Part shown: in pieces, positions 7,729-17,184 of the stretch
Position numbering within the stretch: position 1 is the stretch's first letter
How the letters are laid out: each line of letters begins with the position of its first letter
Source: A07HB70 sp964512675
GTDB taxonomy: Archaea; Halobacteriota; Halobacteria; Halobacteriales; Haloferacaceae
Direction: 5' to 3'
Assembly (NCBI GenBank): GCA_964512675.1
Contig: CAZEJR010000005.1
Span: 53,412-117,411 of the forward strand
Length of the DNA stretch: 64,000 nt
The notes under the pieces: generated by a model
Database searches by the model: none
Told to the model about the DNA's origin: nothing
Seen by the model: the letters and a program-made list of their open reading frames with translations, nothing else
Translations under genes and position numbers: made by a program

Positions 7729-10065
7729 ATGGCCGTAGTTTGGCTCGACGCGGTCGGCTCGACCGACCTCGAGCGGGTCGGCGGAAAGGCGGCGTCACTC
7801 GGCGAGCTCACGGGTGCCGACCTACCCGTCCCGCCGGGCTTCGTCGTCACCGCCGACACGTACCGGACGTTCATCGAGGAGACGGGGATCGCGGCGGACC
7901 TGTTCGAGGCGGTCGAGGTCGACCACGAGGACTCGGCGGCGCTCGCCGCGGCACACGAACGTGCCCACGACCTGATCGTCGAGACGCCGCTCCCCGACTC
8001 GGTCCGCGAGGAGGTGCTCGCGGCCTACGACGAGTTCGACCCCGCCGACCCGTTCGTCGCGGTGCGGTCGTCGGCGACGGCGGAGGACCTGCCGGACGCC
8101 TCCTTCGCCGGCCAGCAGGAGACGTTTCTGAACGTCGGGCGGGACGCCCTGCTCGACCGGGTTCGGGAGTGCTGGGCGTCGCTGTTCTCCGAGCGGGCGA
8201 TCTACTACCGCAACCGACAGGGGTTCCCCCACGACGAGGTGGATATCGCCGTCGTCGTCCAGCGGATGGTCGACGCAGAGAAGTCCGGCGTGCTGTTCAC
8301 GAGCCACCCGTCGACGGGCAAGCCACACGCCATCGTCGAGGCCGCGTGGGGGCTCGGCGAGGGCGTCGTGAGCGGCGCCGTCTCGCCGGACAACTACGTC
8401 GTCGACCGGACGGCCGACGAGGTGGTCGAGGCACAGGTGGCGGACAAGAAGACGATGTTCGTCCGGGGTACGGACGGCTCGACCGTCGAGGAGACGGTGC
8501 CAGACGACCGGCGCGAGACGCGCGTGCTCTCCGAGGCCGAACTTGACGACCTGGTCGCGGTCGGCGAGCGGGTGGAAGGCCACTACGGCGAGCCACAGGA
8601 CGTCGAGTGGGCGATACGCGGCGGCGACCTCTACATGCTCCAGTCGCGACCGATCACCACCATCGACACCGGGTCGGCGGGCGCGACGGGGACAGCCGGC
8701 GCCGCCGGCACGACCGGCACGGGCGGCACGGGCGGATCGACCGGGTCGGCGACGAGCGACGGCTCCGGTGTGGTGCGCGCCGGCGACGACGAGGAGACGC
8801 TGGTCGAGGGCCTCGGCGCCAGCCCCGGTGTCGTCGCCGGCCCGGTCCGGGTGGTCGACTCCGTCGACGACCTCGCCGCCGTCGAGGACGGCGACGTCAT
8901 CGTCACCGAGATGACGATGCCGGACATGGTGCCGGCGATGAAGCGGGCCGTCGGCATCGTCACCGACGAGGGCGGGATGACGAGCCACGCGGCGATCGTC
9001 TCGCGCGAACTCGGCGTCCCCGCGGTGGTCGGCACCGGAAGCGCGACGCGGGAACTCGAGGACGGGCTGCTCGTCACCGCCGACGGCGACCGCGGTGTTG
9101 TCCGCGACGGCGACCAGACCGGCGGCGACGACGAGTACGAACCCGTCGAGGCGGTGCGACCGGAGACGCCGGTCAAGCCGATGACCGCGACGGAAGTAAA
9201 GGTGAACGTCTCCATCCCGGAGGCCGCCGAACGCGCGGCGGCGACGGGCGCTGACGGCGTCGGCCTCCTCCGCACCGAACACATGGTGCTGTCGACGGGC
9301 AAGACGCCGGAGCGGTTCGTGCGCGACCACGGCGAGGACGGCTTCGTCGACGAGCTGGTCGAGGGCGTCCGCGGGGTGGCAAGCGAGTTCTACCCCCGAC
9401 CTGTCCGCCTGCGGACCCTCGACGCCCCGACCGACGAGTTCCGCCAGCTCGAGGGCGGCGACGACGAGCCACGCGAGCACAACCCGATGCTCGGCTACCG
9501 CGGCATTCGCCGGAGCCTCGACAAGCCCGACGTGTTCCGCCTGGAGCTCCGGGCGATCCGGCGGCTCCACGACGCCGGCTACGACAACGTCGAGGTGATG
9601 TTCCCGCTGGTGAACGACGCCGACGACGCCGCCGCGGCCCGCGACCACATGGCCGACGCCGGCCTCGACCCCGAGCGGGTGCCGTGGGGGGTGATGATCG
9701 AGACCCCCGCGAGTGCGCTTCTGGTCGACGACCTGGCCGAGACCGGTATCGACTTCGCCTCGTTCGGGACGAACGACCTGACGCAGTACACCCTCGCGGT
9801 CGACCGCAACAACGAACACGTCGCCGACCGGTTCGACGAGTTCCACCCCGCCGTCCGGCGGCTGATCGGCGACGTGATCGACCGGTGTCGTGAACACGGT
9901 GTCGACACCAGCATCTGCGGACAGGCCGGCTCCGACCGCGAGATGGTCCGGTTCCTCGTCGACCACGGCGTCTCCTCGATCTCGGCCAACATCGACGCCG
10001 TCCGCGACGTCCAGCACGAGGTCAAGCGGGTCGAACAGCGGCTGATCCTCGACTCCGTCCGGTAG
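7729..10065 (+). CDS. ppsA: Phosphoenolpyruvate synthase (pyruvate, water dikinase)
   Basis: PEP synthase makes PEP, AMP and phosphate from pyruvate and ATP in gluconeogenesis. The 778-residue protein has an N-terminal ATP-grasp domain (1-310), a phosphohistidine domain with the catalytic motif GGMTSHAA near 415-425, and a C-terminal PEP/pyruvate TIM barrel ending in the active-site motif SICGQAGSD near 730. Between the first two domains, about residues 314-344, is a Gly/Thr/Ala/Ser-rich linker longer than I would expect. Pyruvate kinase, the opposing enzyme, is encoded about 4 kb downstream. Confidence 0.97.
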   Translation: MAVVWLDAVGSTDLERVGGKAASLGELTGADLPVPPGFVVTADTYRTFIEETGIAADLFEAVEVDHEDSAALAAAHERAHDLIVETPLPDSVREEVLAAYDEFDPADPFVAVRSSATAEDLPDASFAGQQETFLNVGRDALLDRVRECWASLFSERAIYYRNRQGFPHDEVDIAVVVQRMVDAEKSGVLFTSHPSTGKPHAIVEAAWGLGEGVVSGAVSPDNYVVDRTADEVVEAQVADKKTMFVRGTDGSTVEETVPDDRRETRVLSEAELDDLVAVGERVEGHYGEPQDVEWAIRGGDLYMLQSRPITTIDTGSAGATGTAGAAGTTGTGGTGGSTGSATSDGSGVVRAGDDEETLVEGLGASPGVVAGPVRVVDSVDDLAAVEDGDVIVTEMTMPDMVPAMKRAVGIVTDEGGMTSHAAIVSRELGVPAVVGTGSATRELEDGLLVTADGDRGVVRDGDQTGGDDEYEPVEAVRPETPVKPMTATEVKVNVSIPEAAERAAATGADGVGLLRTEHMVLSTGKTPERFVRDHGEDGFVDELVEGVRGVASEFYPRPVRLRTLDAPTDEFRQLEGGDDEPREHNPMLGYRGIRRSLDKPDVFRLELRAIRRLHDAGYDNVEVMFPLVNDADDAAAARDHMADAGLDPERVPWGVMIETPASALLVDDLAETGIDFASFGTNDLTQYTLAVDRNNEHVADRFDEFHPAVRRLIGDVIDRCREHGVDTSICGQAGSDREMVRFLVDHGVSSISANIDAVRDVQHEVKRVEQRLILDSVR

Positions 10066-10114
10066 CCGGGCGGATGTCGGCAACGCTTTGCCCGTCGACC
10101 GGCGAGCGTCTGCC

Positions 10115-11182
10115 GTGCTCGAGCGCGAGTCGACAGCCCGTCCGCAGTCGTTCGACGCCGTTCTCTCCTCGATGTGCACGGAGCCTCACCCGGCGGCCAG
10201 AGACGCCGCCGAGCGGTTTCTCGCTACGAACCCCGGCGACCCGGCGACGTACGGGACCGTCTCGGAACTGGAGGCACGGGCCGTTGCTCTGCTCGGGCGG
10301 ATCGCCGGCCTGCCGGACCCGCACGGCTACGTCACCAGCGGCGGGACGGAGGCGAACGTCCAGGCCGTGCGGGCGGCCCGCGACCGGTCGGACGCCGACG
10401 ACCCGACCGTCGTCGCGCCCGAGAGCGCGCACTTCAGCCTCCGGAAGGCCGGCGCCGTCCTCGGCGTCGACGTCGAGTTCGTCCCGACCGACGCCGACGG
10501 ACGAGCCGACCCGGCAGCGATGCGGGCCGCGACGGACGCCGACACGGTGCTCGTCGTCGCGGTCGCCGGGTCGACGGAGTACGGGCGGGTCGACCCCGTG
10601 CCCGCGCTAGCCGACGTCGCCCGCGACGCCGGCGCTCGTCTCCACGTCGACGCCGCGTGGGGCGGGTTCGCGCTCGCGTTCACCGACCACGACTGGAGCT
10701 TCGCCGACGCCGCCGTCGACACGATGACGATCGATCCGCACAAGCTCGGTCGGGCGCCGGTGCCAGCCGGCGGGTTCCTCGCGCGCGACCGGGCGACGAT
10801 GGACGCGCTCGCGGTGGAGACCCCGTACCTCGAGACGCGGTCGCAGGCGTCGCTGACCGGCACGCGCTCGGGTGCCGGCGTCGCCGGTGCCGCCGCGGCG
10901 ATGGACGCGCTGTGGCCCGACGGCTACCGTGCCGAGACGGCGCGGGCGACCGCCGACGCCGAGTGGCTGGCGGCCGAACTCGCGGCCCGTGGCCACCGTG
11001 TCGTCGAGCCGGAGCTGCCGCTGGTCGCCGTCGAACTCGCCGACCCGCTGTTCGAGGGGCTCCGCGACGCGGGCTGGCGGCTCTCGCGGACGCGCCGGGA
11101 CGAGGCCCGGATCGTGGTGATGCCCCACGTCACCCGGGACCGGCTCCGGGCGTTTCTCGACGACCGCGATCGCATCGCTTAG
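10115..11182 (+). CDS. mfnA: L-tyrosine/L-aspartate decarboxylase MfnA
   Basis: A PLP-dependent group II decarboxylase of the archaeal MfnA family (355 residues). The early motif SSMCTEPHP, TSGGTEANVQA near 75 and the PLP lysine in TMTIDPHKLG near 210 are all present. In Euryarchaeota MfnA makes tyramine for methanofuran; in haloarchaea, which lack methanofuran, the aspartate decarboxylase activity giving beta-alanine for coenzyme A is the more likely role (inference). The GTG at 10115 aligns the N-terminus with the family; a TTG at 10088 is also in frame. Confidence 0.9.
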   Translation: MLERESTARPQSFDAVLSSMCTEPHPAARDAAERFLATNPGDPATYGTVSELEARAVALLGRIAGLPDPHGYVTSGGTEANVQAVRAARDRSDADDPTVVAPESAHFSLRKAGAVLGVDVEFVPTDADGRADPAAMRAATDADTVLVVAVAGSTEYGRVDPVPALADVARDAGARLHVDAAWGGFALAFTDHDWSFADAAVDTMTIDPHKLGRAPVPAGGFLARDRATMDALAVETPYLETRSQASLTGTRSGAGVAGAAAAMDALWPDGYRAETARATADAEWLAAELAARGHRVVEPELPLVAVELADPLFEGLRDAGWRLSRTRRDEARIVVMPHVTRDRLRAFLDDRDRIA

Positions 11183-11207
11183 TACGGCGGCTGCGCGGAT
11201 ACTCGAT

Positions 11208-11780
11208 GTGGAGGTGGTCCCCACGCTCCCGCTCGCGGACGCACTCGCCGCGGCACCGCTCGTGACGGACGGCAGCCTCCTCCAGCGAACCGTCCGCACC
11301 GCGACCGGGTGGGTCGGGCTCGTCATCGTCTTCGTCTACTCGTTTCTGATCGCGTTCATCCTGCCCGGCGTGAGCGAGGTGGTGCTGCTCGCGCCGCTCG
11401 ACCTCGGGCTGTCACGCCCGGCGCGGCTGAGTCTCATCATCGTCGTCAGCGGCCTGGGGAAGGCCGCCGGGAGCGTCTTTGCCTTCCACATCGGCCAGGA
11501 GGCAAAGCAGTCCGGGCCGGTCGAGCGCCTGATCCGGCGCTCGCGGTTCAACGTCATGGAGTGGACCGAGCGCCGGACGGTCCAGCTGGTCCAGCGGTAC
11601 GGCTTCGTCGGCCTGGCCGCGGCGCTCTCGGTGCCGTTCTTCCCGGACACGCTCTCTATCTACGCGTTCTCGGTCCTGTCGGAGGACTACGTGCGCTTCG
11701 CCGCCGCGACGTTCGTCGGGAGCGTCGGACGCCTGCTGGTGACTCTCGCGCTCGTCGGCGGGACGCTCGCCGCGTTCTGA
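11208..11780 (+). CDS. VTT/DedA-like (YqaA-type) membrane protein
   Basis: A 190-residue protein with four to five hydrophobic segments. It matches the VTT (SNARE-associated, DedA/YqaA) fold: a helix with a proline near 47-55 (FILPGVSEVVLLAP), an amphipathic stretch, then FVGLAAALSVPFFPDTLS. Members are lipid scramblase or transporter-like proteins; the exact role here is unknown. The GTG start follows mfnA by 25 nt, and metG follows after a 62-nt gap. Confidence 0.8.
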   Translation: MEVVPTLPLADALAAAPLVTDGSLLQRTVRTATGWVGLVIVFVYSFLIAFILPGVSEVVLLAPLDLGLSRPARLSLIIVVSGLGKAAGSVFAFHIGQEAKQSGPVERLIRRSRFNVMEWTERRTVQLVQRYGFVGLAAALSVPFFPDTLSIYAFSVLSEDYVRFAAATFVGSVGRLLVTLALVGGTLAAF

Positions 11781-11842
11781 CGGGTCGACCGACACCGGCG
11801 GCTTTTAGCCCGCCAGCACGGCATACTCGACACGAGACCCAC

Positions 11843-13948
11843 ATGAACGACACAGGCGACGGCCACGAGGCGTTCCCGACCGACCGACCGGCGGTGGTCA
11901 CCTGCGGGCTCCCGTACGCGAACGGTGACCTCCACATCGGTCACCTGCGGACGTACGTCGGCGGCGACACCTACGCGCGGGCGCTCCGGACGCTCGGGCA
12001 GGAGACGGCGTTCGTCTGCGGGTCCGACATGCACGGCACGCCCGTCGCGGTGAACGCCGAGAAGGAGGGCGTCACGCCCGAGGCGTTCGCCCTGGAGTGG
12101 CACGAGCAGTACGCCGAGACGTTCCCGCGGTTCGGCGTCGAGTTCGACAGCTACGGCCACACCCACGACGAGACGAACACCGACCTCACCCGCGCCATCG
12201 TCCGGGCGCTCGACGACGCCGGGCTGGTCTACGAGAAGTCGATCATGGTCGCCTACGACCCGACCGGCGACCAGTACCTCCCCGACCGCTACGTCGAGGG
12301 CACCTGCCCGTACTGTGGCGAGCCGGCCCGCGGCGACGAGTGCGACGAGGGCTGTGGCCGCCACCTCGAGCCCGGCGAGGTGGAATCCCCGACGTCGACG
12401 CTGACGGGCAACCCCGCGGAGTACCGCGAGCGCGAGCACAAGTTCTTCCGCGTCTCCGAGCTCCAGTCGTACCTCCAGGCGTTCATCGACCGGCTGGAGG
12501 GAACCGAGAACGCGAACAACCAGCCCCGCGAGTGGATCGAGGGCGACCTCCGGGACTGGTGTATCACCCGCGACATGGACTGGGGGATCGACTACCCGGG
12601 CGACGAGCGCGACGACCTGGTGTTGTACGTCTGGGTCGACGCGCCGATCGAGTACGTCGCCTCGACAAAGCAGTACAGCGAGCGGGTCGGCGCCGACGAG
12701 TACGACTGGCGCGCGGTCTGGTCGCCAGACAGCCCGGTGCCGGACTCGGACGACGAACGAGTCGCGGGCGGCGAGATCGTCCACGTGATCGGCCGGGACA
12801 TAATCCAGCACCACACCGTCTTCTGGCCGGCGATGCTCCGCGGCGCGGGCTACGCGGAGCCGCGTGCGGTGCTCGCGAGCGGCTTCATCACCCTCGACGG
12901 CGCGGGCTTTTCGACCTCGCGGGACCGGGCCGTCTGGGCCGACGAGTACCTCGACGAGGGGTTTCACCCGGACCTGCTGCGGTACTACCTCGTCTCGTAC
13001 GGCGCCTTCCAGCAGGACGTCGACTTCTCCTGGGAGAAGTTCCGCGAGCGCACGAACAACGAACTCGTCGGAACGCTCGGTAACTTCCTCTACCGATCGC
13101 TCCTGTTCGCGTACCGCACCTACGACGGGACGCCGGCAGCCGACCTCTCGCCGGAGGTACGCGACCGGGTCGAGGAGGCCGTCGAGGCGTTTCGCGCCGG
13201 TGTCAACGACTACTCCGTCCGGGCGGTCGCGCAGGCCGCGACGGACCTCGCGCGGTTCGGCAACGAGTACATTCAGCGCGAGGAGCCGTGGACGCTTGTC
13301 GACAACGACCCTGAGCGCGCCCGGCGGGTGATCCGCGACTGCGTCCAGATCGCGAAGGCGGTCCTCGTGTTGTTCGGGCCCGTCGCGCCCGGTCGGTGTG
13401 CGACGGTCTGGGACCGGCTGAACGAGGACTGCTCGCTCGCCGAGGCAACCGTCGCAGACGCGCTCGAGCCGCCGGCGAGCGAGTTCGACGAGCCGGTCGA
13501 GCCGTTCGAGCAGGTGGCCGACGAGCGGGTCACGGAGCTGAACGCCCGGCTCGACGAGCGGGTCGCGGCGAACGAGCCCGACGACGAGTCGGGCGACGAC
13601 CTCCCGGCGGCGCTGGAGCCACTCGCCGCCGACCGCGTTGCAGTCGACGAGTTCCAGGACCTCGACCTGCGGGTGGGCCGGGTGCTGGAGGCCGAGGGAG
13701 TCGAGGGCGCAGACGACCTCGCGCGTCTCGTCGTCGACATCGGCGTCGAGGAGCGTCAGGTCGTGGCCGGCATCAAGCGGCTCCACGACCTCGACGCCCT
13801 GCCGGGGACGACGGTGGTCGTCGCCGCGAACATCGAGAAGGCCGAACTGTTCGGCGTCGAGTCCGACGGGATGGTGCTGGCGGCGGGCGACGAGGCCGAC
13901 CTGCTGACGACCCACGGCGACGCGGAGCCGGGCGAGCGGGTGCGGTAG
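11843..13948 (+). CDS. metG: Methionyl-tRNA synthetase
   Basis: MetRS charges tRNA-Met. The 701-residue protein has the class I HIGH motif (YANGDLHIGHLR, about 26-37), a knuckle-type zinc domain (CPYCGEPARGDEC then CDEGCG, about 155-172) and a KMSKS-loop equivalent written GFSTSRDRAVW, the usual archaeal variant. The anticodon-binding helical domain follows. A C-terminal EMAP/Trbp111-type tRNA-binding OB-fold occupies about 600-701 (starting FQDLDLRVGRV). The ATG was chosen because the conserved core begins 15 residues later. Confidence 0.97.
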   Translation: MNDTGDGHEAFPTDRPAVVTCGLPYANGDLHIGHLRTYVGGDTYARALRTLGQETAFVCGSDMHGTPVAVNAEKEGVTPEAFALEWHEQYAETFPRFGVEFDSYGHTHDETNTDLTRAIVRALDDAGLVYEKSIMVAYDPTGDQYLPDRYVEGTCPYCGEPARGDECDEGCGRHLEPGEVESPTSTLTGNPAEYREREHKFFRVSELQSYLQAFIDRLEGTENANNQPREWIEGDLRDWCITRDMDWGIDYPGDERDDLVLYVWVDAPIEYVASTKQYSERVGADEYDWRAVWSPDSPVPDSDDERVAGGEIVHVIGRDIIQHHTVFWPAMLRGAGYAEPRAVLASGFITLDGAGFSTSRDRAVWADEYLDEGFHPDLLRYYLVSYGAFQQDVDFSWEKFRERTNNELVGTLGNFLYRSLLFAYRTYDGTPAADLSPEVRDRVEEAVEAFRAGVNDYSVRAVAQAATDLARFGNEYIQREEPWTLVDNDPERARRVIRDCVQIAKAVLVLFGPVAPGRCATVWDRLNEDCSLAEATVADALEPPASEFDEPVEPFEQVADERVTELNARLDERVAANEPDDESGDDLPAALEPLAADRVAVDEFQDLDLRVGRVLEAEGVEGADDLARLVVDIGVEERQVVAGIKRLHDLDALPGTTVVVAANIEKAELFGVESDGMVLAAGDEADLLTTHGDAEPGERVR

Positions 13949-13960
13949 ATGCGTACGATA

Positions 13961-13969
13961 CTTTAACCC
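13961..13969 (+). promoter_or_regulatory. TATA box of the pyruvate kinase gene
   Basis: CTTTAACCC lies just after the metG stop and is centred 26 nt before the ATG at 13990, giving a leaderless pyk transcript separate from metG. Confidence 0.6.
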
Positions 13970-13989
13970 GTGTCCGAGTAAAGAGTGGC

Positions 13990-15750
13990 ATGCAAACGAC
14001 GGACGCGAAGATCGTCTGCACGCTCGGACCGGCGTCGGACGACAGGGAGACGCTCGCCGGTCTCGCGGACGCGGGGATGTCCGTCGCACGCCTGAACGCC
14101 AGCCACGGGACGACGGCGGACCGCCGCACGACCGTCGAGCGGCTCCGGGCGGTCGGGGCAGAGCGCGACGCTCCGGTCGCGGTGATGCTCGACCTCCAGG
14201 GGCCGGAGATACGAACCGCGCCGCTCGACGACCCGGTCCACCTCGGCACGGGGACGACCGTTCGTCTCGCGCCGGGCGACGAGGCGACGTCCGACAGGGT
14301 CGGGCTCTCGCACGACGTGAGCGCTGCCGCGCCGGGCGACACGGTGCTGTTCGACGACGGTCGGATCGAGGCGGTCGTAGAGAGCGTCGACGGCGAGGCC
14401 GTAAGCGTCCGTATCGAGTCCGGCGGCGACCTCGGGGGACGAGACGGTGTGAACGTCCCCGGCGTCGGACTTGGCCTCGAGGCGCTGACCGCGCCCGACA
14501 GACGGGAGCTCGAGCTCGCCGCCGAGGTCGGGGTCGACTTCGTCGCCGCCTCGTTCGTCGCCGACGCCGCCGACGTCTACGAGGTGAGCGACGCGCTCGA
14601 CGACCTCGGGGCCGACGTGCCGGTGGTGGCGAAGGTAGAGCGGGCGGCGGCGGTCGAGAACCTCGCCGACATCGTCGACGCGGCCTACGGCGTGATGGTC
14701 GCGCGCGGCGACCTCGGGGTGGAGTGTCCGCTAGAGTCGGTGCCGATGATCCAGAAGCGGACCATCCGGCTGGCGCAGGACGCGGGGGTCCCCGTCATCA
14801 CCGCGACGGAGATGCTCGACTCGATGGTCCGGGCGCGACGGCCGACCCGCGCGGAGGCAAGCGACGTGGCGAACGCGGTGCTCGACGGGACCGACGCGGT
14901 GATGCTGTCCGGCGAGACGGCTGTCGGCGACCAGCCCGTGCGCGTCGTCGAGACGATGAACCGCATCGTCGCCGCGGTCGAGGCGAGCGACGAGTACCGC
15001 GAGACGGTCGAGCAGCGCGTTCCCGCGGCCGCGGCGGGGTCACGCACCGAGGCGCTGGCGCGGTCGGCGCGCTACCTCGCCCGCGACGTCGGGGCGACAG
15101 CCGTGGTCGCGGCTTCGGAGTCGGGCTACACCGCCCGCCGGACGGCGAAGTTCCGCCCCGGCGTCCCCGTCGTCGCGACGACGCCGACCACGGCGGTGAG
15201 TCGGACGCTCGCGCTCTCGTGGGGTGTCCGTCCGCGGGTGACGAACCACGGCGAGGACGTAAGCGACGTCGTCGAGAGGGCGGTCGAGACGGCACTGGAC
15301 GCCGGCGTCGCCGAGAGCGGCGACACGCTCGTCGTCCTCTCGGGGATGATGAGCGACCTCGACGGCACGAACACGACGAACACGCTGAAGGTCCACGTCG
15401 CCGCCGAGACGGTCGCAACCGGCCGGACTATCGTCGGCGGACGGGTCGCGGGGCCAGCCGTCCGCTGTCCGGACGGCGACCTCACCGACACGCCGGAGGG
15501 AGCGGTCGTCTATCTCCCCGCCGGGTTCGACGCGGAGTTCACCGGCGACACGGACCGTATCGCCGCGGTCGTCGACGCCCGCCCCGGCATGACCGGCTAC
15601 CCCGCGCTTGTCGCACGCGAACTGGGCGTGCCGATGGTGAGTGGCGCACCGCTCCCGGACAGGGTCGCCGACGGCGAGTCGGTCACGGTCTACGCGGACC
15701 GCGGCGTCGTCTACGACGGCGACGTCATCGGTCCGGGCCGGCGGGAGTAG
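13990..15750 (+). CDS. pyk: Pyruvate kinase with C-terminal PEP-utiliser-like domain
   Basis: Pyruvate kinase converts PEP and ADP to pyruvate and ATP. The 586-residue protein contains the barrel (KIVCTLGPASDD at 6-17, MLDLQGPEIRT, the catalytic-region motif MVARGDLGVE near 236) and the alpha/beta C domain. Beyond about residue 475 is an extra domain resembling the PEP-synthase phosphohistidine domain. In this copy the catalytic His of the usual TSHAA motif is replaced (PGMTGYPALVARELG), so the domain cannot carry a phosphate there and may be structural or regulatory. The ATG was chosen by TATA spacing. Confidence 0.96.
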   Translation: MQTTDAKIVCTLGPASDDRETLAGLADAGMSVARLNASHGTTADRRTTVERLRAVGAERDAPVAVMLDLQGPEIRTAPLDDPVHLGTGTTVRLAPGDEATSDRVGLSHDVSAAAPGDTVLFDDGRIEAVVESVDGEAVSVRIESGGDLGGRDGVNVPGVGLGLEALTAPDRRELELAAEVGVDFVAASFVADAADVYEVSDALDDLGADVPVVAKVERAAAVENLADIVDAAYGVMVARGDLGVECPLESVPMIQKRTIRLAQDAGVPVITATEMLDSMVRARRPTRAEASDVANAVLDGTDAVMLSGETAVGDQPVRVVETMNRIVAAVEASDEYRETVEQRVPAAAAGSRTEALARSARYLARDVGATAVVAASESGYTARRTAKFRPGVPVVATTPTTAVSRTLALSWGVRPRVTNHGEDVSDVVERAVETALDAGVAESGDTLVVLSGMMSDLDGTNTTNTLKVHVAAETVATGRTIVGGRVAGPAVRCPDGDLTDTPEGAVVYLPAGFDAEFTGDTDRIAAVVDARPGMTGYPALVARELGVPMVSGAPLPDRVADGESVTVYADRGVVYDGDVIGPGRRE

Positions 15751-15906
15751 CCGCGGACGGGTGCGCTACCGCTCGTGGCCTGGCAGCAGGGCGCTGTGTC
15801 TGTACCGGATTAACTGTATCACCCTGCGTATTGGTAGCTACGGGTTACGTCGGCGAGGTAGCATCACAATACCGATAGAGAAATACACCCGTCGATCCAC
15901 GGTATC

Positions 15907-15915
15907 TTTATTTTA
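15907..15915 (+). promoter_or_regulatory. TATA box of the metzincin lipoprotein gene
   Basis: TTTATTTTA lies in an AT-rich 180-nt spacer (15751-15932) that has no other gene. It is 18 nt before the GTG at 15933 and about 40 nt before the ATG at 15951, so the true start of the downstream gene is ambiguous. Confidence 0.5.
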
Positions 15916-15932
15916 CAGGACTGTACACCGTC

Positions 15933-17000
15933 GTGACTCGGTTAGGGCCGATGACTATCGCACTCCTGCTCGTTCTTGCGGGATGCGGAGGGGCCAGCAC
16001 GTCGTCTCCATCCCCTATGACACAAGCCAATAGTGAGCGCCCAACTGATACCGTAACCGCTACGCCGACATCTACACCAACAGCAACAGCAGCTCCCGAG
16101 CCGTCCTACGACAATCCGTGGAACGTAGCCACGATCCGCGTCGAAATAGAGAATCAAAACGATCGAAATTACGAGCCAGCTGTGCGCGACGCAATCGACT
16201 ACTGGGAAGAACACGCGGCTCAGCACACCGAATGGCACGACGTAGCGTTTGAAATTGTCCCGCAGTCTGCTGAGTCAGACGTGACTATTCGTTTCGGAAC
16301 GATCGAAAGATGTGACGCAGTCGGTAACGAAACTGTCGGTTGTGCGCCGTATCCCGGCTCGGACGGTTTCCAGACGGACCCAGTCGTCGAGATCAGCACC
16401 GGATACACAAACAGATCGACGGTGACGATCCTCAAACACGAGGTCGGTCACACCCTTGGGGTGGAACACACCCAACAGCCTGCGTTCATGACCCCCGAGG
16501 TCGAGTTGGCGACACTCCCGCAGCGCGACGCCGTCGACGAGCCGAATCCGTGGGAACAGGATACGCTGCGGGTGTACGTCGACGACTCGGACGTCCCCGA
16601 ACCGGTCAAGCCTACCGTGGCGACGCAGATCAGCCACGTCTTTAGGTACTACAACGCCGGCGGCGAAGGCGCGACGCCGGACGATGTCGAACTCGTCCGG
16701 ACCGACACGCGCCGTGACGCCGACATCGTGGTCGAGGCGGTCCGGAACGGCGACATCGACGAGCGCCGGTACGCCGACGGCATCTACTACGGCGTGAATC
16801 TGGACGAGGACCAGCCGATAGAACGCGTCGAAAACGGGACTGTGCACGTCGCGTACGACGTCGAAGGCGAAACGGGGTATATCGGGTACGCGACAGGCTA
16901 CTGGATAGGGGTGTTCCTGACACTTGAGGACGAGCCCGCACCTCCGTGGGCAGACGACGGTATCACTTACCGTGACGAGTGGTGGGAGCGAGCCGGCTGA
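15933..17000 (+). CDS. Secreted lipoprotein with matrixin-like metzincin protease domain
   Basis: A 355-residue protein starting with a short hydrophobic signal and a lipobox (LVLAGC, Cys at residue 18), so it should be lipid-anchored outside the membrane. A Thr/Ser/Pro-rich spacer follows. Residues 55-190 form a metzincin domain with the complete zinc motif HEVGHTLGVEH near 169-179 and a Met-turn candidate (AFMTPE). The second half (about 195-320) repeats the opening pattern (NPW, then TLRVYV versus TIRVEI) but has no zinc motif. No Tat motif is visible. The first half is clearly AT-richer than its neighbours, suggesting transfer. Substrate unknown. ATG 15951 is an alternative start. Confidence 0.8.
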   Translation: MTRLGPMTIALLLVLAGCGGASTSSPSPMTQANSERPTDTVTATPTSTPTATAAPEPSYDNPWNVATIRVEIENQNDRNYEPAVRDAIDYWEEHAAQHTEWHDVAFEIVPQSAESDVTIRFGTIERCDAVGNETVGCAPYPGSDGFQTDPVVEISTGYTNRSTVTILKHEVGHTLGVEHTQQPAFMTPEVELATLPQRDAVDEPNPWEQDTLRVYVDDSDVPEPVKPTVATQISHVFRYYNAGGEGATPDDVELVRTDTRRDADIVVEAVRNGDIDERRYADGIYYGVNLDEDQPIERVENGTVHVAYDVEGETGYIGYATGYWIGVFLTLEDEPAPPWADDGITYRDEWWERAG

Positions 17001-17154
17001 CCGGACGGTCTCCGCCAGTTCAGCCGTCGACCCTCTATCTGGTACCGACCCTGTCCGACTGCTCTGGCTGTCGATGACCACCTCGACGAACGCTCGTTCG
17101 CGTGTTCTGACGGATCGACCGGCGTAGCGCGCGTCTCGCGCGCTCGGGGGAACG

Positions 17155-17162
17155 CATATTAG
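17155..17162 (+). promoter_or_regulatory. TATA box of the small membrane protein gene
   Basis: CATATTAG is centred 27 nt before the ATG at 17185. The 184-nt spacer after the metzincin gene (17001-17184) contains nothing else I can recognise. Confidence 0.5.
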
Positions 17163-17184
17163 CCCGGCGCACCGTCACTGACGT

